DNA from: Sphingomonas yabuuchiae
Lineage (GTDB): Bacteria > Pseudomonadota > Alphaproteobacteria > Sphingomonadales > Sphingomonadaceae
Direction: 5' to 3'
Length of the DNA: 64,000 bases
NCBI RefSeq assembly: GCF_014199595.1
Contig: NZ_JACHNX010000010.1
Coordinates: 62,001-126,000 of the forward strand
The notes beneath the pieces were generated by a model, which worked only from the letters and a program-made list of their open reading frames with translations, had not been told where the DNA came from and did no database searches. The translations under genes were made by a program, and so were the position numbers. Every line of letters begins with the position of its first letter. Position 1 is the first letter of the stretch. This document shows, in pieces, positions 8,719 to 16,497 of this stretch.

Positions 8719-9948
8719 ATGACCGGCCGCACCGTCGTCATCGGCGGCGGCGCGGCCGGGATCGCGGCGGCGCGCACGCTGCATGACGCGGGGCGAGAGG
8801 TCCTGCTGATCGAAGCGGCGGACCGGCTGGGTGGGCGGGCGCATAGTGTGCGTTTGCCGACTGGCCATGTCGTCGACCATGGCTGCGGGTGGCTCCACTC
8901 GGCAAAGCGCAACCCCTGGACCCGCATCGGCGAGCAAGCGGGCTTTACCATCGATCGCCGCCGACCCAATTGGGACGGCCAATGGCGCGATCTCGGCTTT
9001 CCACCGGAAGATCAAGAAGCCGCCGATGCCGCCTTCGCCGGGTTCGAGACGGCGGCACTGGCGGCGGTTGACGGCCCCGACCGGCCGCTCTCCGATTTCG
9101 TGGAGGCGAACAATCACTGGCGACCGATGATCGAGGCGGTTTCCGGCTATGTAAACGGTGCAGCGCTCGACCAAGTGTCGCTGCATGACTGGGCCGCTTA
9201 CGAACAGACCGCGACCGACGACAATTGGGCCGTGGTCGAGGGTTATGGCACGGTCATCGTGAACCATGCCGCCGGACTGGTCGTGCGCACCGGCATAACG
9301 GCGAACCGAATCGATCATCGCGGGGGCGTCCTTCGCATCGACACCTCGGACGGCACGATCGAGTGCGACCATGTCGTCATCGCCGTGCCTACGAGTGTGT
9401 TGGCGGCGGGTAAGCTGATCTTCGATCCCCCGCTCCCCGCCAAAACGGATGCCGCCGCCGCACTACCGCTTGGTATCGCCGACAAGGTCTTCCTATTGGT
9501 CGAGGGACCAGTGCCCTGGCCCGCCCATCAGCATATGACCGGCAACCCTCACGACAGCTGCACTGCCAGCCACCGCCTCTCCCCCTTTGGCTGGCCAATC
9601 ATCGAAAGTTTCTTCGGCGGCCCCTGCGCCGAGGCGCTGGAGGAAGACGGCGCGGCGGCGGCCTTCGCCATCGACGAACTGGTGGCGCTGTTGGGCAGCG
9701 ACTGGCGGCGACGCTTCACGCCACTGGACGCGACGCGCTGGCGGCATGTGCCGCTGATCGGCGGCAGCTACAGCCACGCGAGGGTCGGCCACGCCAGTGC
9801 GCGCCAGACGCTGGCCGAGCCCGTCGAAAATCGAATTCTCTTCGCGGGCGAGGCCTGCTCGCGCGAGGATTTCTCGACCGCGCATGGGGCTTATCAAACG
9901 GGTGTCGACGCTGCACAATGGATCATGCAGCCGACACCCGTGAGTTGA
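8719..9948 (+). CDS. FAD-dependent amine oxidase-family oxidoreductase
   Basis: 409 residues. The N-terminal dinucleotide-binding motif 'VVIGGGAAGIAAARTLHDAG' and acidic residue in 'VLLIEAADRLGGRAHS' are followed by 'DHGCGWLHS'. The C terminus has the flavin-contacting 'ILFAGEACSREDFSTAHGAY'. This is the flavin-containing amine oxidase fold (monoamine/polyamine oxidase or phytoene desaturase relatives). The substrate cannot be read from sequence. It starts 2 bases after the rpoH stop, so it is probably co-transcribed. No signal peptide, so likely cytoplasmic. Confidence 0.85.
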   Translation: MTGRTVVIGGGAAGIAAARTLHDAGREVLLIEAADRLGGRAHSVRLPTGHVVDHGCGWLHSAKRNPWTRIGEQAGFTIDRRRPNWDGQWRDLGFPPEDQEAADAAFAGFETAALAAVDGPDRPLSDFVEANNHWRPMIEAVSGYVNGAALDQVSLHDWAAYEQTATDDNWAVVEGYGTVIVNHAAGLVVRTGITANRIDHRGGVLRIDTSDGTIECDHVVIAVPTSVLAAGKLIFDPPLPAKTDAAAALPLGIADKVFLLVEGPVPWPAHQHMTGNPHDSCTASHRLSPFGWPIIESFFGGPCAEALEEDGAAAAFAIDELVALLGSDWRRRFTPLDATRWRHVPLIGGSYSHARVGHASARQTLAEPVENRILFAGEACSREDFSTAHGAYQTGVDAAQWIMQPTPVS

Positions 9949-9953
9949 CGCCG

Positions 9954-10673
9954 CTACCTCGCCCGGAATTTCAACCGATAGGGCGTCGCTGGAACACCGT
10001 CTTCGCTCATGAAATTTCTGTAGGCCGAACTGTTCAGCAAGACTTCGTATCTTTGGCCGGACCGTACCGAACAGGCCAGCGTAAAGGTCCGTCCATCCGC
10101 CGACTGAACCGGCATATTGTCGCCGCATTCGGGATAGGTGTCGGGCGAGGCATAGACGAAGGAATAGCTTGCGTGCCGCATCGGGCGGTCAAAAGTGACG
10201 GTCAGGCTTACTGGCCCGGCTGGCACCACCGAGACCGCAGCCGGACGTGTCGACACCACATGCGGCGCATCGACAGGTTTTGTGGCCGAGCCTGAGCCGA
10301 TATGTGCCACCGCCAGGATCGCTACCGTCGTCATCGCAGAAATCATCACTGGTGCTCCCCATCGGCCCCAGAAGCGGGGGCCATCCGACGCCCCGTGGCG
10401 GGGCTGAGCCGAGGCATGATCGACGATCGGGACCATCGGCACCCCGGATTTTGGAGGTCCTGAAAAATTGGGAGCGGCCGCTTCGGTCAGAAGACGCGCT
10501 GCGCCGCGGCTGCTGCTCGCGCCAGTCTTGCGTCGCGCCTCGCGAAGACGCTCATGAACGGTGTGGACCGACAGGCCGAGTTCGACCGCCGCACTCTTCA
10601 CGTCATGCCCCCGTGCCAGCAGGTGCAGGACAACGACTTCCTTCTCGGTCAGGTCATATGGCGTATCGGGCAT
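9954..10673 (-). CDS. Membrane-anchored LuxR-type HTH regulator with C-terminal Ig-like domain
   Basis: 239 residues. A LuxR/GerE helix-turn-helix sits at the very N terminus ('YDLTEKEVVVLHLLARGHD' and 'GLSVHTVHERLREARR'). A Pro/Ala-rich linker follows, then one transmembrane segment ('VMISAMTTVAILAVAHIG', about 115-132). The C-terminal ~100 residues ('VSLTVTFDRPMRHASYSFVY', 'FTLACSVRSGQRYEVLLNSS') resemble a bacterial Ig-like (SbsA-type) beta sandwich that would be periplasmic. There is no N-terminal receiver or ligand domain. I chose the ATG at 10671-10673 because the upstream in-frame codons overlap the hydrolase terminator. Function unknown; a one-component sensor is the simplest reading. 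Confidence 0.75.
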   Translation of the reverse strand: MPDTPYDLTEKEVVVLHLLARGHDVKSAAVELGLSVHTVHERLREARRKTGASSSRGAARLLTEAAAPNFSGPPKSGVPMVPIVDHASAQPRHGASDGPRFWGRWGAPVMISAMTTVAILAVAHIGSGSATKPVDAPHVVSTRPAAVSVVPAGPVSLTVTFDRPMRHASYSFVYASPDTYPECGDNMPVQSADGRTFTLACSVRSGQRYEVLLNSSAYRNFMSEDGVPATPYRLKFRAR

Positions 10674-10702
10674 AACGACATCATGTCCCAGCCGCCCCAT
10701 AC

Positions 10703-10734
10703 AAAAAAGGCCCCGGCTTTCGCCGAGGCCCTTT
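10703..10734 (-). terminator. Rho-independent terminator of the alpha/beta hydrolase gene
   Basis: Read on the minus strand, a GGCCTCGGC arm, GAAA loop and GCCGGGGCC arm are followed by six T. It lies about 20 bases past the hydrolase stop and just before the LuxR-type gene, so the latter probably needs its own promoter or read-through. Confidence 0.85.
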
Positions 10735-10756
10735 TCCATTCCGTATTCCCGCAAAC

Positions 10757-11413
10757 TCACCGGATCGGCGAGTTCGGGTCCAGGCGCATATCCAGATACC
10801 GGTCCACCGATCCCATCAGCTCGGGCATTTCATGCTCGAAGAAGTGGTTGGCCTTGGGGATGGTGTCGTGATGGATGGTGATGTGCTTCTGGGTGCGCAG
10901 CTTGTCGACCAGCTTCTGGGTCGCCGCCGGGGTCGCGACCTCGTCGGCCTCGCCCTGGATGATGATACCCGAGGAGGGGCACGGCGCCAGGAAGGTGAAG
11001 TCGTACATGTTGGCGGGCGGCGCGACCGAGATGAAGCCGCGAATTTCCGGGCGGCGCATCAGCAACTGCATGCCGATCCACGCACCGAAGCTGACGCCCG
11101 CGATCCAGGTGGTCGAGGCCTCGGGGTGGAAGCTCTGCACCCAGTCCAGCGCCGAGGCGGCGTCGGACAGTTCGCCGATGCCGTTGTCGAACACGCCCTG
11201 GCTCTTGCCCACGCCGCGAAAGTTGAAGCGCAACGTGGCGAAGCCGCGCCGCTGGAAGGTCTTGTAGAGTTCCTGCACGATCCGGTTGTTCATCGTGCCG
11301 CCCGCATTGGGATGCGGGTGCAGGATCATGGCGACGGGCGCGCGCGGACGCGGAGCGGGAGCGAAACGGCCTTCGAGGCGGCCTTCGGGGCCAGGAAAAA
11401 TGACTTCAGGCAT
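10757..11413 (-). CDS. Alpha/beta hydrolase (dienelactone hydrolase-like)
   Basis: 218 residues from 'MPEVIFPGPEGRLEGRF'. The fold is shown by 'ILHPHPNAGGTMNNRI', 'LRFNFRGVGKSQG', nucleophile Ser in 'GVSFGAWIG', acidic residue in 'GEADEV' and His in 'KANHFFEH'. The HPHP plus NN-x-V pattern matches the widespread small hydrolases related to YfhR/CocE-like proteins. Substrate unknown. A sigma-70-like promoter (TTGCGA-N16-TATATA) lies upstream. It is divergent from the cysteine desulfurase pair and ends at a strong terminator. Confidence 0.85.
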   Translation of the reverse strand: MPEVIFPGPEGRLEGRFAPAPRPRAPVAMILHPHPNAGGTMNNRIVQELYKTFQRRGFATLRFNFRGVGKSQGVFDNGIGELSDAASALDWVQSFHPEASTTWIAGVSFGAWIGMQLLMRRPEIRGFISVAPPANMYDFTFLAPCPSSGIIIQGEADEVATPAATQKLVDKLRTQKHITIHHDTIPKANHFFEHEMPELMGSVDRYLDMRLDPNSPIR

Positions 11414-11463
11414 CAAAACTCGCCGATCTGGATCGCGCTGGTGGAGCGCCGGGAACGTTGCGC

Positions 11464-11491
11464 TATATAGGCCGACACGCCATTTTCGCAA
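11464..11491 (-). promoter_or_regulatory. Candidate sigma-70-type promoter for the alpha/beta hydrolase
   Basis: On the minus strand TTGCGA (11491-11486), 16 bases, then TATATA (11469-11464). The predicted transcription start is about 45 bases before the hydrolase ATG. Seen by eye only. Confidence 0.45.
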
Positions 11492-11534
11492 TTGTTCGAT
11501 CATTTCAGCGACGGAACAAGCCCTGCCCCCGCTT

Positions 11535-12581
11535 ATGCAACGCCTCTATCTGGACCACGCCGCCACGACCCCGATGACCGAGGCGGCACGCGCGGCACTG
11601 ACCCAGGCTTGCGCGATCTGGGCCAACCCCTCCTCCCCGCATGCTGAGGGGCGCGCCGCCAGGCGCGCGCTGGAGGATGCCCGCGCCGCCGTCGCCCGGT
11701 CGCTCGGCTGGAGCCACGAGGTCCTGTTCACCAGTGGGGCCAGCGAATCGCTGTCTATCGCACTGACCCGCGCCATGGCCGAGCGACGCTTCGTCGGGGC
11801 CATCGACCATGACGCGGTCCTGCGCGCGGCACCCGACGCCATCGTGATGCCGGTCGGGCCGGACGGCGTGCTGCGCCTGCCCGATCTGACCGGCGGCCGC
11901 GCGATCGTCACGGTGCAATGGGCGAACAGCGAAACGGGCGTGCGCCAGCCGATCGCGCAACTGGCCGAGGCCATTCATGCCGCCGGGCATATCATGCTGG
12001 TCGACGCAGCGCAGATGCCCGCTGGCGCCGATCCGGAGGTGATCGAGCATGCCGATCTGGTCGCCCTGTCGGCGCATAAGCGCGGCGGGCCGCCGGGGAT
12101 CGGTGCGCTGCTCGTCCGCGATCTCGCACTGCTGGAGCCCACCGGCGGGCAGGAGCGCGGCTATCGCCCCGGCACCGAGAATATGCCAGGCGTGCTCGCC
12201 TATGCCGCTGCGCTGGCGGAACCGGAACCGGACCATGAAGAGCTTCGCGCGCATCTGGACGATGCGATCCGCCGCTCGGGCGGAACAGTGGTGGCAGACG
12301 AAAGCCGCCGCCACCCGGCCATCGCCAGCTATCGCATGCCCGGCAAGCCCTCCGCCGCGCAGTTGATCCAATTCGACCTCGCGCAGATTTCGGTTTCGGC
12401 GGGCAGCGCCTGCGCCAGCGGCAGCCTGAAGCCCAGCCATGTGCTGGCCGCTCTCGGCTGGGACGTGGAGGCGGGTCGCGAGGTGGTGCGGGTCAGTTTC
12501 GGCCGGACGACGACGCGCGAGGATGTCGACCGCTTCGTCACCGCCTGGCGGGCGATCGCACGGGGGGGGCGGGTCGCATGA
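11535..12581 (+). CDS. Cysteine desulfurase (NifS/IscS family), first of a tandem pair
   Basis: 348 residues from 'MQRLYLDHAATTPMTEAA', which is the usual N-terminal beta strand. PLP Lys182 is in 'ALSAHKRGGPPG'. The His that stacks on PLP is in 'IDHDAV', and the persulfide Cys293 is in 'SAGSACASGS'. It would remove sulfur from L-cysteine to give alanine and an enzyme persulfide for Fe-S clusters or thio-modification. It is a little shorter than IscS (404). Its stop overlaps the ATG of a second desulfurase (ATGA). The paralogues are clearly divergent, so this is an old duplication. No IscU or Suf scaffold is adjacent. Confidence 0.9.
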   Translation: MQRLYLDHAATTPMTEAARAALTQACAIWANPSSPHAEGRAARRALEDARAAVARSLGWSHEVLFTSGASESLSIALTRAMAERRFVGAIDHDAVLRAAPDAIVMPVGPDGVLRLPDLTGGRAIVTVQWANSETGVRQPIAQLAEAIHAAGHIMLVDAAQMPAGADPEVIEHADLVALSAHKRGGPPGIGALLVRDLALLEPTGGQERGYRPGTENMPGVLAYAAALAEPEPDHEELRAHLDDAIRRSGGTVVADESRRHPAIASYRMPGKPSAAQLIQFDLAQISVSAGSACASGSLKPSHVLAALGWDVEAGREVVRVSFGRTTTREDVDRFVTAWRAIARGGRVA

Positions 12582-13774
12582 TCTATCTGGATTATCAGGC
12601 GACGACCCCGCTCGCGCCCGAGGCGTTGAAAGCGATGCTCCCCTGGCTGGAGCAGGGCCATGCCAACCCCCATTCCCCCCACCGCGCCGGGCGACAGGCG
12701 CGCGCGGCCGTCGAAGTGGCGCGCGATCAGATTGCGGCGCTGCTGCCCTCCGGCGGGCGGGTGGTGTTCACCAGCGGCGCGACCGAAGCGCTGAACTGGG
12801 CGATCAAGGGCACCGGCGGCGGCATCGTCACGACCGCGATCGAACATGCCGCCGTGCTCGACACCGCCGCCGCGACGGGGCGACCGCTGACCCTATTGCC
12901 GGTCGACGGCGAGGGTCTGGTTGCAGCAGGCCCTGACAACATCGACAAGCCCCTCCCCTCCAGGGGAGGGGTTGGGGTGGGGCCTCGCCACGGGCCTCAC
13001 GCTTGTGGAGGCGCCCCACCTCTAAAGGAGAGGGGTGAGCACAACTCCTGTCATCGTGCTATAAACTTTCTCCAGAAAGGCACGGGCCTGGTTGCCGCGA
13101 TGCTGGTCAACAATGAGGTGGGCACGATCCAGCCCATCGCCGCGCTGGCCGAGCGGGCCCATCAAGCAGACGCGCTGATCCTGTGCGATGCCGTGCAGGG
13201 TTATGGCCGGGTCGCCATTCCCGATACGGTCGATCTGGTCGCCATCTCGGCCCACAAGATCCACGGCCCCAAGGGCGTGGGGGCGCTGTGGATCCGCGAC
13301 GGCATCACCCTGCCCCCGCTGCTGCATGGCGGCGATCAGGAGGGCGGGCGTTCGGGTACGCTCAGCCCCGCGCTATGCGCTGGGTTCGGGGCGGCGGCGC
13401 GACTGATGGCGGTGCGAGCCGAAGAGGATAGCGCGCATGTCGAACGGCTCTGGTCGCTCACCGTCGAAAGACTGGGTCGCGGATGGTCGATCAACGGATC
13501 GGTGGAGCAGCGCTATCACGGCAACCTCAATGTCCGCCGCGAGGGGCTGGACGTCGCGCGGCTGATATCCGACTGCCGCGACATCGCCTTCTCGGCGGGA
13601 AGCGCCTGCGCCAGCGGATCGGGGCGACCGAGCCATGTGCTCACCGCACTGGGACTGAGCGACCGCGGCGCCAAATCCTCGATCCGCATCGGCTTCGGCC
13701 GCTACACTACCGAGGCGGAACTGGTTGAAGCGATCGACCGGATCAACACCGCCACCAAGGCGCAGGGCCTATGA
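12578..13774 (+). CDS. Cysteine desulfurase (NifS/IscS family) with in-frame palindromic repeat insert
   Basis: 398 residues. The family core is intact: 'MIYLDYQATTPLAPEA', 'TSGATEALNWAIKG', 'AIEHAAVLDT', 'AAMLVNNEVGTIQP', PLP Lys227 in 'ISAHKIHGPKG' and persulfide Cys344 in 'SAGSACASGS'. Between 'LPVDGEGLVA' and 'TGLVAAMLV', where relatives have a short helix of about 15 residues, there are about 50 residues rich in Gly, Pro, Arg and His. This segment is a GC-rich palindromic repeat read in frame. The insert avoids all active-site residues, so activity may survive. The gene overlaps the upstream desulfurase and the downstream ferredoxin by 4 bases each. Confidence 0.88.
   Translation: MIYLDYQATTPLAPEALKAMLPWLEQGHANPHSPHRAGRQARAAVEVARDQIAALLPSGGRVVFTSGATEALNWAIKGTGGGIVTTAIEHAAVLDTAAATGRPLTLLPVDGEGLVAAGPDNIDKPLPSRGGVGVGPRHGPHACGGAPPLKERGEHNSCHRAINFLQKGTGLVAAMLVNNEVGTIQPIAALAERAHQADALILCDAVQGYGRVAIPDTVDLVAISAHKIHGPKGVGALWIRDGITLPPLLHGGDQEGGRSGTLSPALCAGFGAAARLMAVRAEEDSAHVERLWSLTVERLGRGWSINGSVEQRYHGNLNVRREGLDVARLISDCRDIAFSAGSACASGSGRPSHVLTALGLSDRGAKSSIRIGFGRYTTEAELVEAIDRINTATKAQGL
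12947..13039 (+). repeat. GC-rich palindromic repeat inside the second cysteine desulfurase gene
   Basis: The left part is CCCTCCCC-T-C/T-C-AGGGGAGGGG followed by TTGGGGTGGGG; the right part is GCCCCACCTCT and GGAGAGGGGTG. The first ~36 bases match the intergenic copy at 23581-23683 at all but one position, and the general layout is the same. It stays in frame with the host gene and has no stop codon in that frame. Confidence 0.88.
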
Positions 13775-14076
13775 TGACGCTGACCTTTCAAGCCCCCGAC
13801 GGCAGCACGACCTTGGCCGACGCCCAGCCGGGCGAGACGCTGCTCCGCGTCGGGCAGCGTGCCGGGCAACCACTGGAAGGCACGTGCGGCGGGCAGATGG
13901 CCTGTGCGACGTGCCATGTCCTGATCCCCCCGGAATATCTCGCTCATCTCCCCGCGCCATCGGCGGAAGAGGAAGACATGCTCGATCTGGTCCCCGACGC
14001 CACCCGCTCCAGCCGCCTCGCCTGCCAGATTGTTGTGACCGAGAAGCTGGCCGATATGGCAGTCCGGCTTCCCTGA
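13771..14076 (+). CDS. fdx: [2Fe-2S] ferredoxin, adrenodoxin/ISC type
   Basis: 101 residues with the vertebrate-type/ISC cluster motif: Cys39, Cys45, Cys48 ('CGGQMACATCHV') and Cys85 ('RLACQIVV'). 'PPEYLAHLPAPSAEEEDMLD' is the usual interaction helix region. It would carry electrons for Fe-S cluster assembly or an oxygenase. The ATG overlaps the desulfurase stop (ATGA), which favours an Fe-S assembly role. It lacks the C-terminal His/Tyr tail of E. coli Fdx. Confidence 0.9.
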   Translation: MMTLTFQAPDGSTTLADAQPGETLLRVGQRAGQPLEGTCGGQMACATCHVLIPPEYLAHLPAPSAEEEDMLDLVPDATRSSRLACQIVVTEKLADMAVRLP

Positions 14077-14102
14077 ACCGTTGATAACAAAGGGGTTCAG
14101 GG
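14071..14102 (+). other. Stem-loop at the ferredoxin stop codon
   Basis: CCCTGAACC (14071-14079) and GGTTCAGGG (14094-14102) form a perfect 9-bp stem with a 14-base AT-rich loop; the ferredoxin TGA is in the left arm. There is no T run, so it may be an RNA-stability or weak termination element. Confidence 0.45.
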
Positions 14103-14173
14103 ATCGATCATCGGCGATTCGCCAATCTTCTCCCATGCTCGCCGACAGGCGGGATTACCGGGAGTAAAGCGTT

Positions 14174-14494
14174 ATGAAACTTCTTGCTGTCTTGGGCGCC
14201 GGTCTGATCGCTGTATCGGGTGTCGCCGCTGCCGCCCCTGCCGAAGCCGCTCCGCACGATCGCTGGGGCCGGGGTCCGGGTTGGGATCGCGGGCCGGGTT
14301 GGCATCATCGCGGTCCGGGTTGGGACCGTGGTCCCGGCTGGCATCGCGGCGGTCCCCGCTGGGATCGTGGTCCCGGCTGGCGCGGTCCGCGCGGTCCCCG
14401 TTACGCCTATGGCTATGACCGTCCGCGCGTGACCTGCCGCTGGGTGCGCACCTGGAACGGGCCGCAGCGCCAGTGCTTCAACACCTATCGCTGA
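14174..14494 (+). CDS. Exported Gly/Trp/Arg-rich repeat protein
   Basis: 106 residues. An N-terminal signal peptide ('MKLLAVLGAGLIAVSGVAAA', cleavage probably after 'AEA') is followed by about six copies of a short GPGW unit, such as 'WDRGPGWHHRGPGWDRGPGW'. The C terminus has two Cys ('VTCRWVRTWNG' and 'RQCFNTYR') that could form a disulfide. The ATG has GGGAG upstream. Similar small WDRG/PGWH proteins are common in sphingomonads and related alphaproteobacteria; their role is not known. The gene ends 20 bases before a terminator hairpin. Confidence 0.75.
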   Translation: MKLLAVLGAGLIAVSGVAAAAPAEAAPHDRWGRGPGWDRGPGWHHRGPGWDRGPGWHRGGPRWDRGPGWRGPRGPRYAYGYDRPRVTCRWVRTWNGPQRQCFNTYR

Positions 14495-14514
14495 ACGAAA
14501 AGTTCGTCACGGAT

Positions 14515-14554
14515 GGGGCCGGTGGGATAAGGACTTGATCCCCCGGCCCCGTTT
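14515..14554 (+). terminator. Terminator hairpin after the Gly/Trp-rich protein gene
   Basis: GGGGCCGG and CCGGCCCC arms enclose a further partial stem (TGGGAT/GATCCC) and are followed by GTTT. The T run is short, so termination may be incomplete. It separates this gene from the SRP RNA. Confidence 0.6.
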
Positions 14555-14564
14555 CGCCATATGC

Positions 14565-14667
14565 GCGGCGGGAGTCGGGCGGACGTAGTCGTCGCCAACC
14601 CGGTCAGGTCCTGACGGAAGCAGCCGTAACGATTTCGCTGCGGGTCGTTCCGGCTCCCACCCTCCGC
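14565..14667 (+). ncRNA. ffs: Signal recognition particle RNA (4.5S, small bacterial type)
   Basis: The conserved SRP domain IV is present: GGTCAGGTCC, a short tetraloop region, then GGAAGCAGCC (about 14602-14625), the symmetric and asymmetric loops bound by Ffh. The ends pair as GCGG...GGGAG with CTCCC...CCGC. Its position just upstream of dnaX matches the usual alphaproteobacterial arrangement. Ends are set from the terminal stem and may be off by a few bases. Confidence 0.93.
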
Positions 14668-14804
14668 ACATTTTGGCTATCCAAAGCACAGCTGGCATGG
14701 CCCGCATGTGTGTCGCCTATCACACGATTATACCTGACGGCGCGCGCCCGAGCCCCTATGTTGCTCCGCGATGATTTCCCTCACCCCGACCATCCAGACC
14801 CGTC

Positions 14805-16496
14805 ATGGCTGATTCGTTCGACCTGGGCGAACCGCCCCAACCTTCCCAGACGCCTGCAAAAGCCGAGGCCTACCGCGTCCTTGCACGCAAATACCGGCCG
14901 CAGACCTTCGAGGCGCTGATCGGGCAGGACGCCATGGTCCAGACGCTGGGCAATGCGATCAAGCGCGACCGGCTGGCCCATGCGTTCCTGATGACCGGCG
15001 TGCGCGGGGTCGGCAAGACGTCGACCGCGCGGCTGATCGCCAAGGCGCTGAACTGTATCGGTCCCGACGGCAATGGCGGTCCGACCATCAGCCCGTGCGG
15101 GCAATGCGAACCTTGCCGCGCCATCGCCGAGGGCCGCCATATTGACGTGATCGAGATGGACGCCGCCAGCCATACCGGCGTCGACGACGTGCGTGAGATC
15201 ATCGAGGCGTCGCGCTATGCCGCCGTCTCGGCGCGCTTCAAGATCTACATCGTCGACGAAGTGCACATGCTCTCCAAGAACGCCTTCAACGCGCTGTTGA
15301 AGACGCTGGAGGAGCCACCCGCCCATGTGAAGTTCCTGTTCGCCACCACGGAAGTGAACAAGGTCCCGATCACCGTCCTGTCGCGCTGCCAGCGCTTCGA
15401 CCTGCGGCGGATTACCGCGGACAAGCTGGCCGCCCATTTCGCCGATATCTGCGTCAAGGAAGGCGTGACCGCCGAGGACGAGGCGCTGATGCTGGTCGCC
15501 CGCGCGGCGGAAGGTTCCGCGCGCGACGGCCTTTCGATCCTGGACCAGGCGATCGCCCATGCCGATCTGGAGGGTGGCGGCGTCACCGCTGGCGCGGTGC
15601 GCGAGATGCTGGGCCTGTCGGATCGCGGCGCGGTGCGTGACCTGCTTGGCCTGATCCTGAACGGCGATGGCGCGGGGGCGCTGGCCTCGCTGCGGCGGCA
15701 ATATGATTATGGCGTCGATCCGCAATCGGTGCTCCGCTCGCTTCTGGAAACGGTGCACGGCATCACCCTGACCAAGGTCGGCACGCCGCCCGACGCCGCA
15801 CAGCCGCTGGAGGAGCGCGCCGCGCGCGAGGAATGGGCGGGTTCGCTCAGTTTTCCCGCGCTGCACCGGCTGTGGCAGCTGTTCCTGAAGGGCCATGACG
15901 AGGTCGCACGCGCCGCCTTGCCTATCGAGGCGGCCGAAATGGCGCTGCTCCGCGCGATCCATGCCTCTAGCCTGCCCGATCCGGGAGAGCTGGCACGGCA
16001 GATTCGCGACGGCGGCGTGTCGGCACCTAGCGCTCCGGCGGTGACGCATCAGGCGGCCCCCATGGCCGCCCCGGTCGCCATCGCCCCGCCCCCTCCGCCC
16101 GCCGAGCCCGAACCGCCCAAGCTGCCCGACAGCTTCGTCGCGATGATCGACCGGCTGGACGATATGGGGCAACTCGCCTTGGCGGCCCGAATGCGCCACG
16201 GCGCGCGTCTCGTGCGTTATGCCCCACCGGAGATGGTGTTCAGCGGATCGCGCCCGATCGCGGCCGATACGCTGAGCGAGCTGATCGCAGCGCTGAAGAC
16301 GGCGACGGGCCAGAACTGGCGCGTCACGCTGGAAGACGTCCCCGGCCAGCCGACCCTGCACGAGCAGCAGGTCGCCGCCGAGGAAGCGATCAAGACCGCC
16401 GCGTGGGAATCGGACATGGTCCGCGCCGCGCGAGAGGCTTTCCCCGAGGCCGAATTGATGGAATGGCCCGGCAAACGCAGTGTGAACGGAGCATGA
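14805..16496 (+). CDS. dnaX: DNA polymerase III subunits gamma/tau
   Basis: 563 residues. The AAA+ clamp-loader domain has 'LARKYRPQTFEALIGQDAM', Walker A 'GVRGVGKTST' (65-74), a four-Cys zinc module (Cys in 'LNCIGPDG' and 'SPCGQCEPCRAI'), Walker B 'IYIVDEVHMLS' and the SRC motif 'VLSRCQRFDLRR'. Domain III follows to about 370, then a Pro/Ala linker and a C-terminal tau-like region. It loads the beta clamp at the replication fork. The order ffs-dnaX-ybaB is conserved. I saw no obvious slippery A-run frameshift site. Confidence 0.96.
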   Translation: MADSFDLGEPPQPSQTPAKAEAYRVLARKYRPQTFEALIGQDAMVQTLGNAIKRDRLAHAFLMTGVRGVGKTSTARLIAKALNCIGPDGNGGPTISPCGQCEPCRAIAEGRHIDVIEMDAASHTGVDDVREIIEASRYAAVSARFKIYIVDEVHMLSKNAFNALLKTLEEPPAHVKFLFATTEVNKVPITVLSRCQRFDLRRITADKLAAHFADICVKEGVTAEDEALMLVARAAEGSARDGLSILDQAIAHADLEGGGVTAGAVREMLGLSDRGAVRDLLGLILNGDGAGALASLRRQYDYGVDPQSVLRSLLETVHGITLTKVGTPPDAAQPLEERAAREEWAGSLSFPALHRLWQLFLKGHDEVARAALPIEAAEMALLRAIHASSLPDPGELARQIRDGGVSAPSAPAVTHQAAPMAAPVAIAPPPPPAEPEPPKLPDSFVAMIDRLDDMGQLALAARMRHGARLVRYAPPEMVFSGSRPIAADTLSELIAALKTATGQNWRVTLEDVPGQPTLHEQQVAAEEAIKTAAWESDMVRAAREAFPEAELMEWPGKRSVNGA

Positions 16497-16497
16497 T

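Noticed and set aside
11497..11530. GGAAC before the first cysteine desulfurase as an EcfG promoter
   Set aside because: No CGTT at 16 or 17 bases; the next bases are TATG.
12578..13774. Pseudogene call for the second cysteine desulfurase
   Set aside because: The repeat insert keeps the frame, PLP Lys and catalytic Cys are intact, and overlaps with both neighbours are preserved.
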